Source: Cymbidium sinense (Eukaryota > Streptophyta > Magnoliopsida > Asparagales > Orchidaceae). From it: a stretch of 64,000 bases of DNA. Shown piece after piece: positions 61,060 through 64,000 of the stretch. Location: contig CM038221.1 in NCBI GenBank assembly GCA_021442155.1, forward strand, positions 28,611,906-28,675,905, given 5' to 3'. Below the pieces are notes generated by a model. The model was not told the DNA's origin and did no database searches. It worked only from the letters and a program-made list of their open reading frames with translations. The translations under genes were made by a program, and so were the position numbers. Position 1 is the first letter of the stretch, and each line of letters starts with the position of its first letter.

Positions 61060-62420
61060 CATGTTAAGAATGAACGAAGGCGTATGCTTGTGATACGCAA
61101 AACTGATGTTGAAACCATCTAGTTATTGGCCAAACTCAAAAAATTAAAATTAAAGATTAAGCAGTCGAAGAAATGTCTACTTAACAAAATCTCAAGCGAT
61201 ACTGGGCGGTTGTCATGATTAGATTCTGTTGATTTGGAGGGGCGGATGGTTTAAAATATATAGAAAGTCATAATCATTTGTTGGGCCTCTTGACATCTTC
61301 TCGGATCCACAGATGCATTAGCGATGAAAAGGCTTAGTGTTAGGAATGAATTAAAGCGATACATTTATCTAAGTGAGGAGGTTGGCGGTGTAGAGAATAA
61401 ATTCAAAAGAGATACAATTTTATTGAGAAAGAAAAGATCGAGGATTGCGAATGGTAAGATATGCATTAATCTGATTGCTCGAAAGGCAAGCGTGGATGAG
61501 ATGTTTGCATGGGATGTACAAGTTGATGAGTCATTGCTTAGTAAGTTTTTTTTAGCAATACATTAGGATAGAATATGATTTGATGTGATAATTTTTTATA
61601 TTTATCATTAATAAATATAATCTTGTTTGTGCCCTCTTGTTGTGAATCAACCGGTAAAATGTGTTATTTGGGTAGCCTTTTTCGAAGAGGCGATTGAGTC
61701 ATTCTGGCTATTCAGACATTTCTTTTGGTTGATGAGTGATAGACATCCTATAATATTCACATCAGATCTATGACCGAGCTATCAAAATTGTATTACATAC
61801 TCATCATAGGTTGTGCCAATGGCATATTTTGAAGAAAGCTCCTTCCAAGGTTCTTCTTTAATATTAATAAGAGGTTTATTTATGCATGCATGAGCAAATG
61901 TGACTCGAGAGAAGAGTTTGAAGAAGCTTGTGCATCATGCTAGAAGAAGCAATTTGCATGATCATCATTGTTGTCGACTTTATAAAATTAGGTCAAAATG
62001 GTCCATGCATTCAAGACTCATCTGCATGGACATCTTGTCAGCGTAGTGAGTCAATGAACAACGTAGAATCTCTAAACCGAGTTCACAGATTATTTCTTGG
62101 GGTTGGAGAAGGTTATGGAGACATGGCGGAATGAACATGTGAAGACGTTATCATCGATTTTCATTGTTAAGGCAGGTCAATTCTAAAATAAGGCTATATT
62201 TTATACAAAAAGTATCTATGTTTGAGGAAGAATTTTTGCATGGAGTTGGAGGCTATCGATGCGTAATGAGATATGACTATGGAGTATATGGTTAGAAATA
62301 AAATTCATCCAAAGCGTGGACTCCATTTGATGGGACTAGATGTAACTTGTACTTGTAAGAAATTTGAAATGATGAGATTACTTTGTGCCCATTGAAAGAG
62401 CAATGAATCATATCGAATCA
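61060..62420 (+). pseudogene. FAR1-related / MULE transposase pseudogene
   Basis: Collinear pieces of the FAR1/FHY3-MULE family. The end of the FAR1 DNA-binding domain (SHNHLL, His-Asn-His at 61,269-61,277; IHRCISD at about 61,308) leads into open frame 61,324-61,566. That frame ends with AWDVQVDESLLSKFF, where the MULE domain starts. IESFWLFRHFFWLMSDRHPIIF follows at about 61,693-61,758 and SQRSESMNN at about 62,038-62,065. A SWIM zinc finger is at 62,348-62,392 (C-T-C-K-K-F-E...L-C-A-H; all four ligands Cys, Cys, Cys, His present). Stops and frameshifts separate the pieces, and the expected catalytic Asp motifs are partly lost. Relatives are transposases or light-signalling transcription factors; this copy is neither. 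Confidence 0.85.
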
Positions 62421-62783
62421 AATTCCACTGATATAAAATAAGTTAAAACTCCCAAGTAACCAAGTGCATGGTTCATTATGATCTAAGTTTTCACTTCTAT
62501 ATTTTCTCAATAGGAAAAATGTCAAATATTTTGCATTATGATATAAGCTTTCACTTCTATAACATCACATAGAGTACAAATGAATAATAAAAGATCCAAA
62601 CTGCTGCACAGATAATATTGAAAAAAATAATATTTTCTACTTATCAAAACTTGCGCAGTGTTCTCTCGATAATATTGAAAAAAAATTGAAATATCATACA
62701 ATTATTTCTACTTATCAAACTTTAAATATATTCTTAGCAGGCTTTTTCATTCCCAAACAAAAGATAATAGCGAACTTTCATAT
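62421..62783. other. Intergenic sequence with two imperfect repeats
   Basis: CATTATGATATAAGCTTTCACTTCTATA-like text occurs twice (about 62,477 and 62,533), and AATATTGAAAAAAA with CTACTTATCAAA(A)CTT twice (about 62,613 and 62,669). No gene was recognised. Confidence 0.55.
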
Positions 62784-63240
62784 TCATCTTCTTAGGCCAA
62801 TCTTGGTAATTGCGTTAAGTGGGGATTTAAATTCTTTGCCACTATGCAAACATTCCTCAATGTTATCTTGGGTAGTAGCCCACCATTTCATTGGCCATTT
62901 GTGGGATGCTACAAAAGGCAACTTGACATCTTCAACAATTTGATCGAAAAGCAAGTATAATAGTCGATAAGGGGGTAAAAAAAACTAGTTTGAAAACCAA
63001 ATTGAAAATAACTCTTACAATCTTAAGAACGCTTATGGGTTGATTTTGATAATGAGTCATAAAATAAGCCCCAGCAATATACTCAACCAGGGAGTGTCGG
63101 TCTTGATTATCATAATTGGAAGTAAGAGTATCTGCCTTGACACACACTCTGACATCTTTGGATGAACATTTTGCTTTCCTTGTGTAGGATATTTTGCATA
63201 ATGTAAGAAAAGAAGAGAACTTTAGAAATGTAGTTTCCAT
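62784..63240 (-). pseudogene. Unidentified coding-like stretch
   Basis: On the minus strand, an open frame from 63,240 (about 100 codons) reads SLVEYIAGAYFMTHYQNQPI. After a probable frameshift at about 62,965 a second frame continues YRLLYLLFDQIVEDVKLPFV and HKWPMKWWATTQDNIEECLH, ending at a stop (62,784-62,786). The composition (Trp pairs, varied residues) looks like real protein, unlike the AT-rich noise around it. I do not recognise the family. It could be a remnant of a transposon or of a host gene. Confidence 0.4.
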
Positions 63241-64000
63241 CTATAGAAATAATGATTGAATTATAACCACCACATATTTGTGGGGTAACTTACCCAGTCA
63301 AGCATGAGATGTACAAATAGGGACGCCGGCGAGTACTCTATTATAAAGGCGGCATCAATGTGTGCATCTAAGAGATATTGATCGTTAGCAACTCATCACC
63401 GTCTGATAATGATATTCCCGTGAATCTTGTATCACCTTCAAGTGATAACTATTTTAAAATGATCTTAATTAAACAAATATAGGTTATTTTATGTATGAAG
63501 GGCGGCAAGATTGACTTACTTTATCAGATGAGCATGGCGTGTCAATGGAGCATCGGCTTAGAAAAATAGCTCGGATGAGAACTCAACAAAATGATGTCTG
63601 TTGGCAAATCGATGAAAGTTAGTGATGAAAGCTAAATTCACTATGAATTAAGGATCGATCTCGAGATGACTCATACCTCCGATGCTCCTCCACCACAACG
63701 ATAGCGATGAGTAATCGACCTTTATTCTCATTTTTACTTATAAAAAATTTAGTGAAATATATTCTATTATCTCAAATTTAAAAGAAAGTAACTTAATACT
63801 CTTTACTTCTCATGAGTGGAGGCCTCACATCACTTATCTTTCGTTCTTAGATGTGTGAAGGGGACTAACAACTTTCCTCTTCCTTATCTAGAGCTTTCCT
63901 CAATCTTTGATTAAAGGTTTTAGAGAATCTTCATGAGCATTGGAGGCCTCCATAGCTTCCCACATGGTAGGGCTTCATGGGCTTCCCATGAGGCTTCCCA
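63241..64000. other. Unassigned sequence at the window end
   Basis: No gene was recognised. The last 80 bases repeat GGCTTCCCAT/GGCTTCATGGG words imperfectly. The feature may continue beyond the window. Confidence 0.4.

Noticed and set aside
1..64000. tRNA, rRNA or microRNA genes
   Set aside because: No cloverleaf with A/B boxes, no rRNA words, and no long fold-back with a microRNA-like arm was recognised by eye. A tRNAscan or folding run was not possible.

Overview
This window is nuclear DNA of a flowering plant. It is AT-rich and intron-bearing, and it is made mostly of decayed plant transposable elements (Ty3/gypsy of the Tat type, RTE-type LINE, RICESLEEPER-type hAT, Tourist-like and hAT MITEs, a FAR1/MULE-type transposase). 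The recognisable host genes are only fragments: a large ubiquitin-conjugating E2, a serine carboxypeptidase-like 50 protein, and a Ran-binding protein 1 tail. I saw no gene that looks intact, no tRNA or rRNA gene and no bacterial features.

The main architecture is a direct (tandem) segmental duplication. Copy A runs from about 1,074 to 19,930 and copy B from about 25,092 to 57,069. Homologous blocks, in the same order and orientation, are: 1,074-1,697 = 25,092-25,663; 1,698-4,945 = 33,344-36,737; 4,948-6,995 = 39,395-41,553; 13,512-14,130 = 41,556-42,140; 18,050-18,289 = 48,329-48,553; 18,290-18,860 = 54,233-54,851; and an old LTR, 18,861-19,930 = 54,852-57,069. Between blocks each copy has its own insertions and deletions. 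Copy B gained a 7.7 kb element (25,669-33,343, TSD ATATT), a 5.7 kb non-autonomous LTR element (48,559-54,232, TSD ATGCT) and a hAT-like element carrying a RanBP1 exon (55,665-56,825). Copy A still shows the unfilled site of each. Copy A lost 2.7 kb, including two exons of the E2 gene. It carries 6.5 kb absent from B, with the carboxypeptidase pseudogene, a hAT MITE and the LINE.

Layout: 1-1,073 unassigned; 1,074-6,995 duplicated block ending in an E2 last exon; 8,235-9,440 carboxypeptidase pseudogene; 10,327-12,424 MITE and LINE; 13,847-14,304 Tourist-like MITE; 15,783-17,359 hAT MITE and a solo LTR; 18,861-23,874 LTR plus degenerate gypsy gag-pol, cut off after RNase H; 23,875-25,091 a terminus shared, inverted, with the 7.7 kb element; 25,092-42,140 copy B with the longer E2 fragment; 42,165-47,072 hAT transposase pseudogene and right end; 47,073-48,328 an LTR-promoter-like stretch with heat-shock-element motifs; 48,329-57,069 rest of copy B; 58,330-60,920 a tandem array of about 128 bp units carrying a palindrome; 61,060-62,420 FAR1/MULE pseudogene; 62,784-63,240 an unidentified coding-like stretch on the minus strand.

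One LTR family occurs five times (16,473; 18,861; 48,559; 53,377; 54,852). Each copy has a TATAAATA box followed by a GC-rich trinucleotide tract. The points most worth following are the paired filled and empty insertion sites, the exon capture inside an LTR, the dense W-box cluster in the 7.7 kb element, the heat-shock-element promoter, and the palindromic satellite. All calls come from reading the sequence; no database search was possible.
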